Below, in pieces: positions 40,069 through 49,787 of a stretch of DNA of 61,915 nt; the stretch's first letter is position 1, and each line of letters begins with the position of its first letter. Origin of the DNA: Candidatus Helicobacter avicola. GTDB lineage: Bacteria; Campylobacterota; Campylobacteria; Campylobacterales; Helicobacteraceae. The notes under the pieces are model-generated. The model did no database searches. It was given only the letters and a program-made list of their open reading frames with translations, and was not told the DNA's origin. The DNA lies in the NCBI GenBank assembly GCA_019112865.1, contig DXIN01000019.1:1-61915 (forward strand), given 5' to 3'. The translations under genes were made by a program, and so were the position numbers.

Positions 40069-42639
40069 TCACTTCTCCCACCAAATAAGATTTGTTAGCT
40101 TTGGATATTTGCATAAATCTACATTATTACTAGAGACTCTATCGCCATTGTCAAATTCTACGCATTCTATGCCTTTAGAATCTAAAAAGAGTCTTTGTAT
40201 CTTTAGCCCTAAAACATTTGCCATAGTATGCAGTATATCAAAATTTTCTCTATACCCGCTCATATCTAGGCTTATAGTCTCGCCTTTTTTGATTCCTTTT
40301 ATGAGTTTTCTAGATTTGCGATAATCGATGATTGAATCTTTATCTAGCACATACTCGCAGTTACTTAAACTTTCCTCATAAGATTCTAACTCATAATATC
40401 TAAAAGCAATAGATATGGGATTTACTTGTTTAGCATTTTTTAACTCCCCATTTTTCCATTCACTACTAAAGGCTACTTTTTTAATGCGGGGAATAATCAC
40501 ATTATAAAAATGCTCTCCCATTTCTACAAGCACAAATTTGCGATTACTCCCCTCTCGGTTTAGCTCTAGCACAGCGTGGGCAGTCGTCCCACTCCCACCA
40601 AAAAAATCCAAGATAGTAGAATCCTCTTTACTTGCTAAGTAGATAGAATCTTTTACTGTATGAATAGACTTTGGATAATCAAAATTATTGTTGGGGAGAA
40701 TATTATTTAAAATCTGCACACCGTAATTATTGGCTGAATATTTGCTATCTGTCCAGCAGGTTTTAGGTCTAAAAAGGTTTTTATTTCGCTTAATATCCCA
40801 AATTCCACGATTTTTTACAAAACTAGCAAATAATTCATCTTGTATGGATTCTATACTTTGTCTTGCAAATCTCCATTTTCTTTCTATGCCTTGTGGGTCT
40901 ATTGGATAAACCTCAATCACGCCATCATCCCTTAGCACATTTACCTGTGGGTGAAAATCCTCTTTACATACCTCACCAAAACCAATGATTTTAGAATCTT
41001 TCACATAAATAGGATAAAAGCAATTTTTAGCCGCTGTTCTAACAGATTCTACCCCTGTAACATCTCTAAGATTTCTGACATCATTTTCATTTCTTGAGAT
41101 TTCATTCACAATATTTTTTATATTTGGATAGATAAAATAAGCATATTCGTGAGAATAAGAAAAATTATCGCCCTGTATGCCACTTGGATTATGCACGACA
41201 CTCACGCAAGTTTTCTCATACTCATAAAAAATATCGCTTAAAAGTAACCCTAGATTCTCCTGCTCATTTTCATCAATAGCACAGCTTAAAATTCCTCGTT
41301 CACTCAAAAATCCCTTTGCTAAGTCCAAACGATTTGCCATCATAGCAAGCCAAGTAGAATCTTTGAAATTATTTTTATAAATAATTTCACTTGCTGGGGC
41401 ATTATATGGTGGGTCGATATAGATTAAATCTACCTTGTTTTGATACTTTGGCAGCAAGGTATTGAGAGCTTGGAAATTATCGCTTTTTATCAGCTCACCA
41501 TTGAGGGTAGATTCTATATCCTTAAAAGAGCTTAGAATCTTGTATTTTGTTGTTTTACTAAAATGCTTGGTATCAAGGGGTAGAAATTTATACTTTTCAT
41601 CACTAATATTTTTGATTTCAAAATATTCCTCCACTAGCTTTAGCTCCTGCCATTCTTTGATTTGTGCCTTAAAACCCTCATCGTTGATGACAGAATCTAA
41701 TAAGGCAGAATCTATCCTATCAAGGCTAAAGACATACTCCACTTTCTTAGCAAACTTTGGCTTACACCAAATCGCTTTTAGCTCATCTTCAAAATCCGCT
41801 ATCAAGTCGATGATTGCAAAGGCTATTTTTTTGAGTTGATTTAGCTCATCAATCTTTTCTTTACTCCAATCTGTAATATCATCTACTACATATTTAAACA
41901 TCCATAGATTAAACTGATCTTGCAAAAAGGCTCTTGCGTTTTTGTGGATAAAAAAGTCAATTTCATTTTGCTTTTTGTAAGAGCTTAGAATCTTTTTTAT
42001 TTCTTCTTCTTTTATCTTTATTTCTGCATTTTTTAGAGCTTTGAGAAAATCATCGCTTAATTCAGCACTATTTTGCTTAAAGATATTAGGGAGATCTTGT
42101 AGCTCTTCTTTATTGTTTAGCACATAGATTCTTATATTTTCCTCTATTGTAAATTTAAAAATAGCCTTGTTTTTAGCATTATCGGCATTTGGGATAAAAT
42201 GGCTTGTGTCAAAGATGAAGGTATATTTGGAATCTTGGCTTGTAATCTCTGCATCGTGATAAAGTGTGTCGGATTTCACATAGTAGAGATTCTGTGTTTT
42301 ATAAAAAAGGCTTGTGTCTTTTGAATTAGTATAGACTTTGGCATAGATGTTTTTATGCATCGGTGTATCGTAGAAAAAGGGTGTGCCTGTCTCGTTGAGA
42401 TAGCTTGAAAAGAAATTATACAGCTTAGTATAGATTGAATGGTTTAGCTTTTCTTTCTCTAAAAGAGTTTTGATATGCTGAAAATATTTTGATTTCATTT
42501 GCAATAAATTGATAAAGCCACTCTTTTTGAGGGCTTCCTTTGATAGTGAATCTTGCGAGAACAAATCTTTTGAATCTTGTATCTGCACGCCAAGATAGCT
42601 ATTTTCTAGCTGTGATAAAAAGGCTTGTTTGTAGTCCAT
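40069..42639 (-). CDS. mod: Type III DNA methyltransferase, Mod subunit
   Basis: An 856-residue adenine-N6 methyltransferase. DLIYIDPPYN (near residue 407) is motif IV and ILDFFGGSGTTAHAVLELN (near 678) is motif I; this order is the beta class typical of type III Mod. The middle holds the target-recognition region. ATCTT-rich N-terminal 350 residues are helical and probably interact with Res. It starts the operon that also holds SLATT, SMODS, rhuM and res. No poly-G or tetranucleotide repeat is present, so unlike many Helicobacter mod genes it does not look phase-variable. Confidence 0.92.
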   Translation of the reverse strand: MDYKQAFLSQLENSYLGVQIQDSKDLFSQDSLSKEALKKSGFINLLQMKSKYFQHIKTLLEKEKLNHSIYTKLYNFFSSYLNETGTPFFYDTPMHKNIYAKVYTNSKDTSLFYKTQNLYYVKSDTLYHDAEITSQDSKYTFIFDTSHFIPNADNAKNKAIFKFTIEENIRIYVLNNKEELQDLPNIFKQNSAELSDDFLKALKNAEIKIKEEEIKKILSSYKKQNEIDFFIHKNARAFLQDQFNLWMFKYVVDDITDWSKEKIDELNQLKKIAFAIIDLIADFEDELKAIWCKPKFAKKVEYVFSLDRIDSALLDSVINDEGFKAQIKEWQELKLVEEYFEIKNISDEKYKFLPLDTKHFSKTTKYKILSSFKDIESTLNGELIKSDNFQALNTLLPKYQNKVDLIYIDPPYNAPASEIIYKNNFKDSTWLAMMANRLDLAKGFLSERGILSCAIDENEQENLGLLLSDIFYEYEKTCVSVVHNPSGIQGDNFSYSHEYAYFIYPNIKNIVNEISRNENDVRNLRDVTGVESVRTAAKNCFYPIYVKDSKIIGFGEVCKEDFHPQVNVLRDDGVIEVYPIDPQGIERKWRFARQSIESIQDELFASFVKNRGIWDIKRNKNLFRPKTCWTDSKYSANNYGVQILNNILPNNNFDYPKSIHTVKDSIYLASKEDSTILDFFGGSGTTAHAVLELNREGSNRKFVLVEMGEHFYNVIIPRIKKVAFSSEWKNGELKNAKQVNPISIAFRYYELESYEESLSNCEYVLDKDSIIDYRKSRKLIKGIKKGETISLDMSGYRENFDILHTMANVLGLKIQRLFLDSKGIECVEFDNGDRVSSNNVDLCKYPKLTNLIWWEK

Positions 42640-42958
42640 ATCCTTACTTCCTTAATAGTTTTGCTTACATTATTGTTTTTGCCTATGCAATTTTTACATT
42701 TTTTAGCTTTTTTTGCGCTTTTTTGCTAGATTCTAGATTCTGTAAATACGTCATATTGAGCGAAGCGAAATATCTAAGGATTCTAGAATCTCTAAAGAGT
42801 CTTCATATAGTCATTGCAAACTTTGCTATGTAAAGTTTAGAATCTCATTTCACTTCCTGCCGTCCTCTAGCACTTTAGAATCTCCATTAGAATCAACTAA
42901 ATATTATAACATAGGATAAATTTGCTATTTATTTTTTATACTCATTTAAATGTAGCAA
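42640..42958. other. Intergenic region with dispersed repeat and duplicated gene end
   Basis: No gene is seen. At 42751-42790 lies an ATTGAGCGAAGCGAAATATC element of a kind common between genes. At 42848-42894 lies a near-copy of the 3' end of the saccharopine dehydrogenase gene. The mod promoter should lie close to 42640-42700 on the minus strand; no clear box was identified. Confidence 0.6.
42848..42894. repeat. Direct repeat of the saccharopine dehydrogenase gene end
   Basis: About 47 bases match 43507-43553 with three or so mismatches (shared core CCGTCCTCTAGCACTTT and GAATCTCCATTAGAATC). The second copy is the real 3' end of the gene at 43509. The nuclease gene 42959-43465 lies between the two copies. 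Confidence 0.75.
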
Positions 42959-43465
42959 TTATGATATATAAGTGATGATTTTGTATTCCACATCATTTTC
43001 CTCTAAAAATTTCTTTACGCCATAGTCAAGATTCTCACAGCTTGTTATAAACACCCGCCTTACATTCTTTTTAGCAAATATTTTTTGGTTTTTTTCTAAA
43101 TACGCTGCACAATCGCCCATAAAGATTCGTAAATGCTCCTGCTTTACCTGTTTATACTCCCAATTTTTACATTGAATCAAAAGTGCCTCACTCCCCTTAT
43201 ATGCTACCAAATCAATACCACCATCAGCCTTTCCTTTTATGAATCCTTGTGGATAGACCTTATAGCCTTGTTTTTTATAATATCTTAGAATCTGCAGTTC
43301 GTATTTATCGCCTTTTTCTTTGTTGGTTTCCCATTCGCTTTGGAATGTGAGATTATGTTGTTTATTCTTTTTAATTTTTTGGTTTTTGTAGCGATAATAT
43401 TTGCGCCTCCAATACAGATACCTTAAGGCAACAAAAATCCCTATACTAAATAATATAAGCTCCAT
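42959..43465 (-). CDS. Membrane-anchored Mrr-like restriction endonuclease
   Basis: A 168-residue protein. Residues 2-17 are hydrophobic (ELILFSIGIFVALRYLY), followed by a basic stretch, so it is probably tethered to the inner membrane. Residues 55-168 form an Mrr-type PD-(D/E)xK nuclease: GDKYELQILRYYKKQGYKV, KADGGIDLVAYKG with the catalytic Asp, and LLIQCKNW with the QxK. Such proteins cut modified or foreign DNA. A decayed copy lies at 34680-34875 on the other side of the restriction operon. It stands between duplicated copies of the next gene's 3' end. Confidence 0.8.
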   Translation of the reverse strand: MELILFSIGIFVALRYLYWRRKYYRYKNQKIKKNKQHNLTFQSEWETNKEKGDKYELQILRYYKKQGYKVYPQGFIKGKADGGIDLVAYKGSEALLIQCKNWEYKQVKQEHLRIFMGDCAAYLEKNQKIFAKKNVRRVFITSCENLDYGVKKFLEENDVEYKIITYIS

Positions 43466-43508
43466 TGTAGGTGCCTCATTTCATTCTTGCCACTCATTTC
43501 TTGTTATT

Positions 43509-45302
43509 TCACTTTCTCCCGTCCTCTAGCACTTTGGAATCTCCATTAGAATCTATTTCAAGCACGACATAAGGCAAACCTTGCTTATTAAGTTCTTGCA
43601 TAAAAGGATCTGGGTCGTTTTGCTCCATATTCCACACACCACTTCCATTGTTAGAATCAATCCCTTGATACTCCCCACCTTGAGGCATATCGGCATTCAA
43701 GGCAAGTCGCTCTTGTGTGTAACTAGATTCTGCAAATTCCGTAAGAGATTGCTGTGTTTTAGAATCCACACCACTATTTTGGCATTCTAAGATTTTAGAT
43801 GAGAAATCGTTGTTATCAAGCGAGGGGTGCAGGGAGTTACCTTGAGGGTAATGACCAAGCCCCGAGCGTAGATTCAACGATTTATCGCTAAAAGCTGAAT
43901 GCCCCCCCAAAGACGAATTTTTAGACGCACCTACGCCCCACTTGCCCTCACATATCAGCTTCGCTCCTATCATCGCTGGCACTCCTGTGGTATAGCTAAC
44001 TCCTTGAGCACTCACTTCTTTAAAGCATTTTTCATGTTCGCAAATGTTATAAATATAAATAGTCCTTTCTTTGCCCTCTTTCACGCCCTTTATGTAGCAG
44101 CCTATGTGTGTTTGTCCTTTGGTGCGGGGCGCTAAAGAGGCTGGGTCTGGCAAAAGTGTCTTTAGCACTTGGATAGGCACGATTTTTTGTCCATTATGCT
44201 CCACCTCATCAACACGCAAAAGCCCGACATTTTCTAGGCATTTCATATGCGTTAAATAACTCTCACCAAAGGTCATAAAAAAGCGAATTCGCTTCAAGCC
44301 CTTGATATTGCGGATTAGGGATTCTAGCTCCTCGTGATATAAAAGATAGCTATTTTTCACGCCAACTTCAGGATACTCCCATTCTTTCATGAGGGCAAGA
44401 GGTGCGACATCTCGCCACTGCCCACCTACATAGTGCGTTGTCTTGTCGCGACTTTTGAGGGAGTCAGCACACTCAGCTTGGTCATTACCCTCAAGGTAAC
44501 TCCCTTCGCCTCGTGCTTGACAACCCTCAAAATTCATCGACAATCCTGCCGCACCACCTTTATCATCTGCTTTTACTAGTCTTGCTAATCTCTCTCTTTC
44601 TTTTTGTGCGACTTCCGCTTCCCAATGCTTTTCTTCACGCTCAAATTTGCGATAAATGGCGTCCTTTTTTAAGTCTTGATTTAATGCCAATTTATCATCT
44701 TTTGTCCAAAATCTTGCCTTTGAGCTAACTTCTCTCAAATTTATCTCTGGATTAAAATTCGTAGCAAAGGCATATCCGTGATCTCCCGCATTACAATCCA
44801 AAATATCGATAGTATGTATCTCATCAAAATAATGCTTTTGTGCATAGGCACAAAAGACATTGGTTACGCCCGGATCAAATCCGCTGCCAAGTAGTGCAAA
44901 AATACCCGCCTCTTTATAAGCCTTATCATAAGCCCACTGCTCTTTATACTCAAAATGCGCAGAATCTGGATGCTCGTAGTTTGCGGTATCAAGATAATGC
45001 GTCTTTGTCTCTAAGCAAGCTTGCATAATGCTTAAATCCTGATAAGGCAGGGCTACATTTATTACCAAAAAGGGTTTATACTTTTCTATCAAAGCTATTA
45101 TTTCATCGACATTATCCGCATCAACCCTATCTATCTCTATCTCGCCTAGCCCCTTAGAGCGGATAGAATCTGCTATCGCCGCACACTTAGCGATATTACG
45201 CGAAGCTAAAACAATGCGTGAAAACACCTCTTTATTCATAGCCATTTTGTGTGCCACCACACCGCCAACACCACCTGCACCGATTTGCAAAACACAAGCC
45301 AT
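43509..45302 (-). CDS. Saccharopine dehydrogenase family protein (carboxynorspermidine synthase-like) with two in-frame insertions
   Basis: A 597-residue protein; relatives have about 400. MACVLQIGAGGVGGVVAHK is the NAD(P)-binding start, LLGSGFDPGVTNVF the family motif, and GVWNMEQNDPDPFMQELNKQGLPYVV the C-terminal motif. In epsilonproteobacteria such enzymes serve as carboxynorspermidine dehydrogenase in spermidine synthesis. Two extra stretches, about residues 245-285 and 470-560, are low-complexity and repeat-derived; the second splits the conserved G-VWNMEQ region. They contain the two halves of a 30-bp perfect inverted repeat. The ATG at 45302 has AGGAGG upstream; the frame's earlier ATG at 45323 lies before that site. 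Whether the enzyme still works with the inserts is open. Confidence 0.82.
   Translation of the reverse strand: MACVLQIGAGGVGGVVAHKMAMNKEVFSRIVLASRNIAKCAAIADSIRSKGLGEIEIDRVDADNVDEIIALIEKYKPFLVINVALPYQDLSIMQACLETKTHYLDTANYEHPDSAHFEYKEQWAYDKAYKEAGIFALLGSGFDPGVTNVFCAYAQKHYFDEIHTIDILDCNAGDHGYAFATNFNPEINLREVSSKARFWTKDDKLALNQDLKKDAIYRKFEREEKHWEAEVAQKERERLARLVKADDKGGAAGLSMNFEGCQARGEGSYLEGNDQAECADSLKSRDKTTHYVGGQWRDVAPLALMKEWEYPEVGVKNSYLLYHEELESLIRNIKGLKRIRFFMTFGESYLTHMKCLENVGLLRVDEVEHNGQKIVPIQVLKTLLPDPASLAPRTKGQTHIGCYIKGVKEGKERTIYIYNICEHEKCFKEVSAQGVSYTTGVPAMIGAKLICEGKWGVGASKNSSLGGHSAFSDKSLNLRSGLGHYPQGNSLHPSLDNNDFSSKILECQNSGVDSKTQQSLTEFAESSYTQERLALNADMPQGGEYQGIDSNNGSGVWNMEQNDPDPFMQELNKQGLPYVVLEIDSNGDSKVLEDGRK
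43831..43860 (+). repeat. 30-bp inverted repeat, left copy
   Basis: This stretch is the exact reverse complement of 44476-44505. Both lie inside in-frame insertions of the saccharopine dehydrogenase gene, in opposite orientation. A run of seven Cs stands at 43902-43908 nearby. Confidence 0.85.
44476..44505 (-). repeat. 30-bp inverted repeat, right copy
   Basis: Exact reverse complement of 43831-43860, contained in the first insertion of the saccharopine dehydrogenase gene (coding G-S-Y-L-E-G-N-D-Q-A). Confidence 0.85.
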
Positions 45303-45473
45303 AAAGCCTCCTAAAATATTCAATTTGTTTTAATAATCTCTCTTTAGCACAATTCTTTGTTATCAAAACAAAGAGAGCTTGCGCACGATTCTATCATAAC
45401 AGAGTTGAGAATCCACAAAGGCAGTTTAAGAAATAAGGGCTTAGATTCTCTATTTGGAAGTCAGTCTATTTCC

Positions 45474-46346
45474 TTACTTTGCCCTTGTATTCAAAAACAC
45501 CGCAAAGAGGATAAGCACAAAGCCTGCAATATCAAGCCAAGAATACTTCGTGCCAAGCAAGACACAGGTCATCACCGCTGCTGCCACAGGCTCAATGCAG
45601 GCTATCATACTTGCTCGTAGCGCACCCACTCTCTCAAGCCCCTTTAAATAGAGACTAAAGGCAAGGATAGTGCCCACAAAGATAATACCAAGCATTGTGC
45701 CATAATCAATGAGATTAAAGGCATAGCTTGGAATCTCCCCGCCAACAAGCACCCACAGCACTCCGGTATCGACTAAAGAAGCCCACGCCAAGACAAAAAC
45801 CACGCCATATTTTTGGATAATCCCCCTTGCCCCCAAAGAATAATACACCACACCAAAAGCCCCAAGTATCCCCCAAAAAAAGCCCCAAAAATTAAGCTTC
45901 TCTAATGAAAACTCGCCTTTAAAAGCCAAGAAAAACAGCGCCACAACAAGCAAAATAAGGGCAAAAATATCAATCTTCCTAGGCAGGATTTTATTTCTTA
46001 CGCACAAAAAGAGCATAATAAAAAGTGGAGCGGAATACTGAATCATCGTAGCCGTCCCAGCATCAATATAAAATATGGCTTTGAAATATGCAAATTGCGC
46101 TAGAAGCAAACCAAAGACACTAAAGCATAACAAAGAGAAAAATTCTTTCATATTGGTAAAAAGCTGTATTTTCTTAGGAGAAAAGGACAAGAATGCGAGG
46201 AAAAGTCCGCTAAAAAGGAGGCGATAGAGATTGACCCACTCGACACTATAACTTTTTTTAAACAAAGATTCTGCCATAACACCAGAACTCGCCCAAGACA
46301 AAGCCCCCAAAACAACTAGTAAAACCCCAATGTTGTGGTCTTTCAT
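45474..46346 (-). CDS. EamA/DMT-superfamily transporter
   Basis: A 290-residue inner-membrane protein with ten hydrophobic segments and two EamA repeats (residues 7-135 and 150-285). LGALSWASSGVMAE starts the first repeat and ARASMIACIEPVAAAVMTCVLLG-like sequence (here LRASMIACIEPVAAAV) ends the second. Members export amino acids or metabolites; substrate unknown. AAAGG precedes the ATG. The 45324-45473 gap contains nothing else I recognise. Confidence 0.88.
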   Translation of the reverse strand: MKDHNIGVLLVVLGALSWASSGVMAESLFKKSYSVEWVNLYRLLFSGLFLAFLSFSPKKIQLFTNMKEFFSLLCFSVFGLLLAQFAYFKAIFYIDAGTATMIQYSAPLFIMLFLCVRNKILPRKIDIFALILLVVALFFLAFKGEFSLEKLNFWGFFWGILGAFGVVYYSLGARGIIQKYGVVFVLAWASLVDTGVLWVLVGGEIPSYAFNLIDYGTMLGIIFVGTILAFSLYLKGLERVGALRASMIACIEPVAAAVMTCVLLGTKYSWLDIAGFVLILFAVFLNTRAK

Positions 46347-46532
46347 TCCAAACCTTTTTAAGAGTTACGTTCCAAAATTACATCTATGATTAAAGCCACT
46401 ACCTAAAAGAGCGAAAATCCCTACTTCTTTGACATCGCGCGTTATTATAACAAAATTTGAGCGGGCAATGGGTGCTTTTGGCTTAACACTTAAAGCCCCC
46501 ACAAGCCCTATTGTTTTTAAGCATGTATGGTT

Positions 46533-46538
46533 TATAAT
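46533..46538 (+). promoter_or_regulatory. -10 promoter box of pyrG
   Basis: GGTTTATAATACG contains TATAAT 32 bases before the pyrG ATG, with TTGGAG in between as ribosome-binding site. Confidence 0.6.
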
Positions 46539-46569
46539 ACGCAAAATTTCGCGCTTGGAGTTAGGCATT

Positions 46570-48228
46570 ATGGAATCCACACACAAATCCACAAAAACCA
46601 AATACATCTTTGTAACCGGTGGCGTCTTAAGCTCCCTTGGCAAAGGTATCACTTCCTCTTCTATCGCCACGCTTTTGCAGCACAGCGGGTTTAATGTCAG
46701 TATCCTCAAAATCGACCCCTATATCAATGTCGATCCGGGCACGATGAGTCCGCTAGAGCATGGTGAGGTATTTGTAACAAGTGATGGTGCCGAGACAGAC
46801 CTCGACATCGGGCATTATGAGCGTTTTCTCAATAAAGATTTCCACAAAACAAACAACTTCACAACCGGGCAGATTTATCTCTCTGTCATTGACAAAGAGC
46901 GTAGGGGCGAGTATTTGGGTAAAACCATTCAGATTGTCCCCCATATCGTTGATGAAATCAAACACAGAATCCACCTTGCTAGCGCGCAGAGCGATTTTCT
47001 CATTGTCGAGCTTGGTGGCACGGTGGGCGATATGGAGGGTATGCCCTACTTGGAGGCTATGCGTCAGCTTAAGCACGAGTTAGGCTCTAAGCAAGTTATT
47101 AGCGTGCATGTTACACTTATCCCACTTATCCGCGCTGCAGGAGAGTTAAAGACCAAGCCAACCCAGCATAGTGTCCAAGAACTGCGCCGCATAGGGATTT
47201 CCCCACAGATTCTCGTGGCACGATGTGAGCGTATGCTTGATAAGGAGCTTAAGAAAAAGTTAGCATTAAGCTGTGATGTTGATGATGACAGCGTGATTGT
47301 GGCAAAAGATTCACAGAGTATCTACAAATGCCCTCTGGATTTTTTGCAAGAAGGGATCTTGGTGCCTATTGCGCGCCGCTTCGAGCTAGGTGAGCTAAGT
47401 CCCAATATGGACGAGTGGGATATGCTTGTCAAAAAAATTATCTCACCCAAGGATAATATCACCATTGGCTTTGTGGGCAAATATCTCTCACTCAAAGAAT
47501 CCTATAAATCCCTCACAGAAGCACTTATCCACGCTGGCGCGCATATCAACACACGCGTGGAGATTTTGTGGATAGATAGTGAGAGTCTTCAAGAGGGTGT
47601 GCAAGAGGAGGGCAGATGCGCGCTTGATGAGGTGGATTCAATCCTAATCCCGGGTGGATTTGGCGAGCGCGGGATTGAGGGCAAACTTCAAGCGATTAAA
47701 TATGCGCGCACAAAAAATATCCCATTGCTTGGAATCTGCCTTGGTATGCAACTAGCTATCATCGAGTATGCACGCAATGTCCTAGGTATAGTTGAGGCGA
47801 ACTCCACGGAGTTTGATAAAGATGCCAAAGAGCCTATCATCTATCTCATCGAGGATTTTATAGATTCACAAGGCAAAAAGCAGGTGCGCACGCACAGCTC
47901 CCCTATGGGTGGCACAATGCGTCTAGGAGAATACGCGTGTGCAATCAAAAAGGGTAGCAAGCTCTATGAAGCCTATAAGCAAGATTGCATCAAAGAGCGA
48001 CATCGTCATCGCTATGAGGTCAATCCCGCCTATAAGCAGAGATTGCAAGAGGGTGGTATGCTCATCAGTGGTGAATCTAATGGACTTATCGAAGCTATTG
48101 AGCTTGTCAGTCACCCATGGTTTGTCGCGGTGCAGTTTCACCCAGAATTTACCTCAAGGCTCAAAAACCCAAACCCCATTATCCTAGAATTTTTACGCCA
48201 AAGTTTAGCACACAAGAGGGTGCATTGA
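46570..48228 (+). CDS. pyrG: CTP synthase PyrG
   Basis: PyrG aminates UTP to CTP with glutamine. The 552-residue protein has [20 protein letters not shown] at the N-terminus, [20 protein letters not shown], the [15 protein letters not shown] motif, and a class I glutamine amidotransferase domain with [11 protein letters not shown] (catalytic Cys) and HPEF (His). I start at the ATG at 46570, where the family N-terminus begins; the open frame upstream is not conserved. CTP supplied by this enzyme would be the donor for all cytidylyltransferases of the locus. It overlaps recJ. Confidence 0.97.
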   Translation: MESTHKSTKTKYIFVTGGVLSSLGKGITSSSIATLLQHSGFNVSILKIDPYINVDPGTMSPLEHGEVFVTSDGAETDLDIGHYERFLNKDFHKTNNFTTGQIYLSVIDKERRGEYLGKTIQIVPHIVDEIKHRIHLASAQSDFLIVELGGTVGDMEGMPYLEAMRQLKHELGSKQVISVHVTLIPLIRAAGELKTKPTQHSVQELRRIGISPQILVARCERMLDKELKKKLALSCDVDDDSVIVAKDSQSIYKCPLDFLQEGILVPIARRFELGELSPNMDEWDMLVKKIISPKDNITIGFVGKYLSLKESYKSLTEALIHAGAHINTRVEILWIDSESLQEGVQEEGRCALDEVDSILIPGGFGERGIEGKLQAIKYARTKNIPLLGICLGMQLAIIEYARNVLGIVEANSTEFDKDAKEPIIYLIEDFIDSQGKKQVRTHSSPMGGTMRLGEYACAIKKGSKLYEAYKQDCIKERHRHRYEVNPAYKQRLQEGGMLISGESNGLIEAIELVSHPWFVAVQFHPEFTSRLKNPNPIILEFLRQSLAHKRVH

Positions 48229-49784
48229 AATATCTTAGCAAATCCCAAATACGAGAGATTCTCTCAAAGCGCGATTTAGAGTGTGGCGTAGCGGGGTTAA
48301 AAGACTTGCCACTGCCTCATATGCTAAAAGGCGTGCCAGAGGCTGCAAAGCTCATCGCTGCACATATGCGACAAGATTCAAAGATCCTCATCGTGGGGGA
48401 TTATGATGCCGATGGTGTGAATGCAAGTGCGATTATGCAGGGGTTTTTTGAAGCCTTGGGGTATGAGCGTTTTGAGGTGGTTTTGCCCAATCGCTTTAGT
48501 GATGGCTATGGGCTTAGCACTAAGCTTTTGGAGCGACTTGAAGCCCCTAAGCACTACGCGCTTGTTATCACCGTGGATAATGGTGTGAGTGCCTTTGAGG
48601 CGGGAGAGTTTTGCAAAGCACACAATCTCGCGCTCATCATCACTGACCACCACACTCCCCAAGATTCATTGCCTATTTGTGATGTGCTTATTAATCCCAA
48701 GCAAGAGAGTTGTGGCTTTCCCTTTAAAGATATTTGTGGAGCAATGGTGGCGTGGTATCTGTGTGCTGGAGTGAAGCAAGAGTGCGATGCGCGCATTGAT
48801 ATGAGCGTGTTTTTGCCCTTTGTGGGTTTAGCGACACTTGGCGATGTGATGCCTCTAGTTGGGATTAATAGAATCATAGTCAAAAAAGCCCTGCAGATTC
48901 TGCGCACCACCGATGCGCCATTTGCACAGGTATTGCGTCAAAAGCTAGGAGTAATAAGCGCGCAAGCACTAAGTTTTAGTATCATTCCCTTGCTAAATTG
49001 TGCTGGGCGTGTGAGTGATGCGCGGATAGCATTTGAGTTTCTCACGCTCAAGAGCTTGCCACAAGCCTTGCAGATTTATGCGCAGCTGCAATCCCTAAAC
49101 AATGAGCGTAAATCTCTCCAAGCCCAAACCCTGCAAAAAGCCCAAGATTCACTCACACAAACTGATGTTTTTGTGTATGCCATAGGAGAGTGGCATATCG
49201 GTGTGGTGGGGATTGTGTGTGCCAAGCTCGCACAGACTTACCAAAAATCTGCCTTTGTGCTAAGTGATGAAGGTGATGGGGTGCTCAAAGGCTCGGGACG
49301 CGCTTATGATGGGGTAAATCTCATAAAGTCCCTGCAAAAAGCCCAAGAGTTAAAGCCACTTTTGCTTGAGTTTGGCGGACATCAGGGTGCGGTGGGACTG
49401 CAGATTCACAAAGACAATTTGAGTGAGTTTATGGAGATTCTAAGCAGTTGCGTGCAGAGAGAGACAGAGAGTGAATCTCGTGATGTGCTAGGCTATGTAA
49501 GTGCGCATGATATTGATATGGAGCTTTTTTCTATTTTAGAGGAGTTTGAGCCTTTTGGGGCGCACAACCCTCAACCTTGCTTTATATGTGATGATCTCAC
49601 ATTGATAGATTCAAAACCTATGGGTAAAAACAAAGAGCATTTGCGCCTAGATTTTTGCGCTCCTAGTGGCAAGAGGCTCTATGGTGTGGAGTTTTTTGCC
49701 AGTGAGGTTTCTCGGCAGGAGTGGCGGTTTGCCCTCACTTATGATAGGTATTTTAAACGCCTGTGTTTGCAGATAGAGGGCTAG
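48225..49784 (+). CDS. recJ: Single-stranded-DNA exonuclease RecJ
   Basis: RecJ degrades single-stranded DNA 5' to 3' in recombination and mismatch repair. The roughly 519-residue protein has the DHH motifs [17 protein letters not shown] and [12 protein letters not shown]...ITDHH, then the DHHA1 region with [13 protein letters not shown] and [11 protein letters not shown] choose a TTG at 48225 overlapping the pyrG stop; the upstream frame to 48117 lies inside pyrG and is not conserved. It is slightly shorter than enterobacterial RecJ, as usual in this group. Confidence 0.9.
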   Translation: MKYLSKSQIREILSKRDLECGVAGLKDLPLPHMLKGVPEAAKLIAAHMRQDSKILIVGDYDADGVNASAIMQGFFEALGYERFEVVLPNRFSDGYGLSTKLLERLEAPKHYALVITVDNGVSAFEAGEFCKAHNLALIITDHHTPQDSLPICDVLINPKQESCGFPFKDICGAMVAWYLCAGVKQECDARIDMSVFLPFVGLATLGDVMPLVGINRIIVKKALQILRTTDAPFAQVLRQKLGVISAQALSFSIIPLLNCAGRVSDARIAFEFLTLKSLPQALQIYAQLQSLNNERKSLQAQTLQKAQDSLTQTDVFVYAIGEWHIGVVGIVCAKLAQTYQKSAFVLSDEGDGVLKGSGRAYDGVNLIKSLQKAQELKPLLLEFGGHQGAVGLQIHKDNLSEFMEILSSCVQRETESESRDVLGYVSAHDIDMELFSILEEFEPFGAHNPQPCFICDDLTLIDSKPMGKNKEHLRLDFCAPSGKRLYGVEFFASEVSRQEWRFALTYDRYFKRLCLQIEG

Positions 49785-49787
49785 TGT

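Noticed and set aside
43902-43908. Run of seven Cs in the saccharopine dehydrogenase gene as a phase-variable tract
   Set aside because: Seven bases is shorter than the 9-12 seen in the other tracts and the frame is intact; I do not count it as a contingency site.
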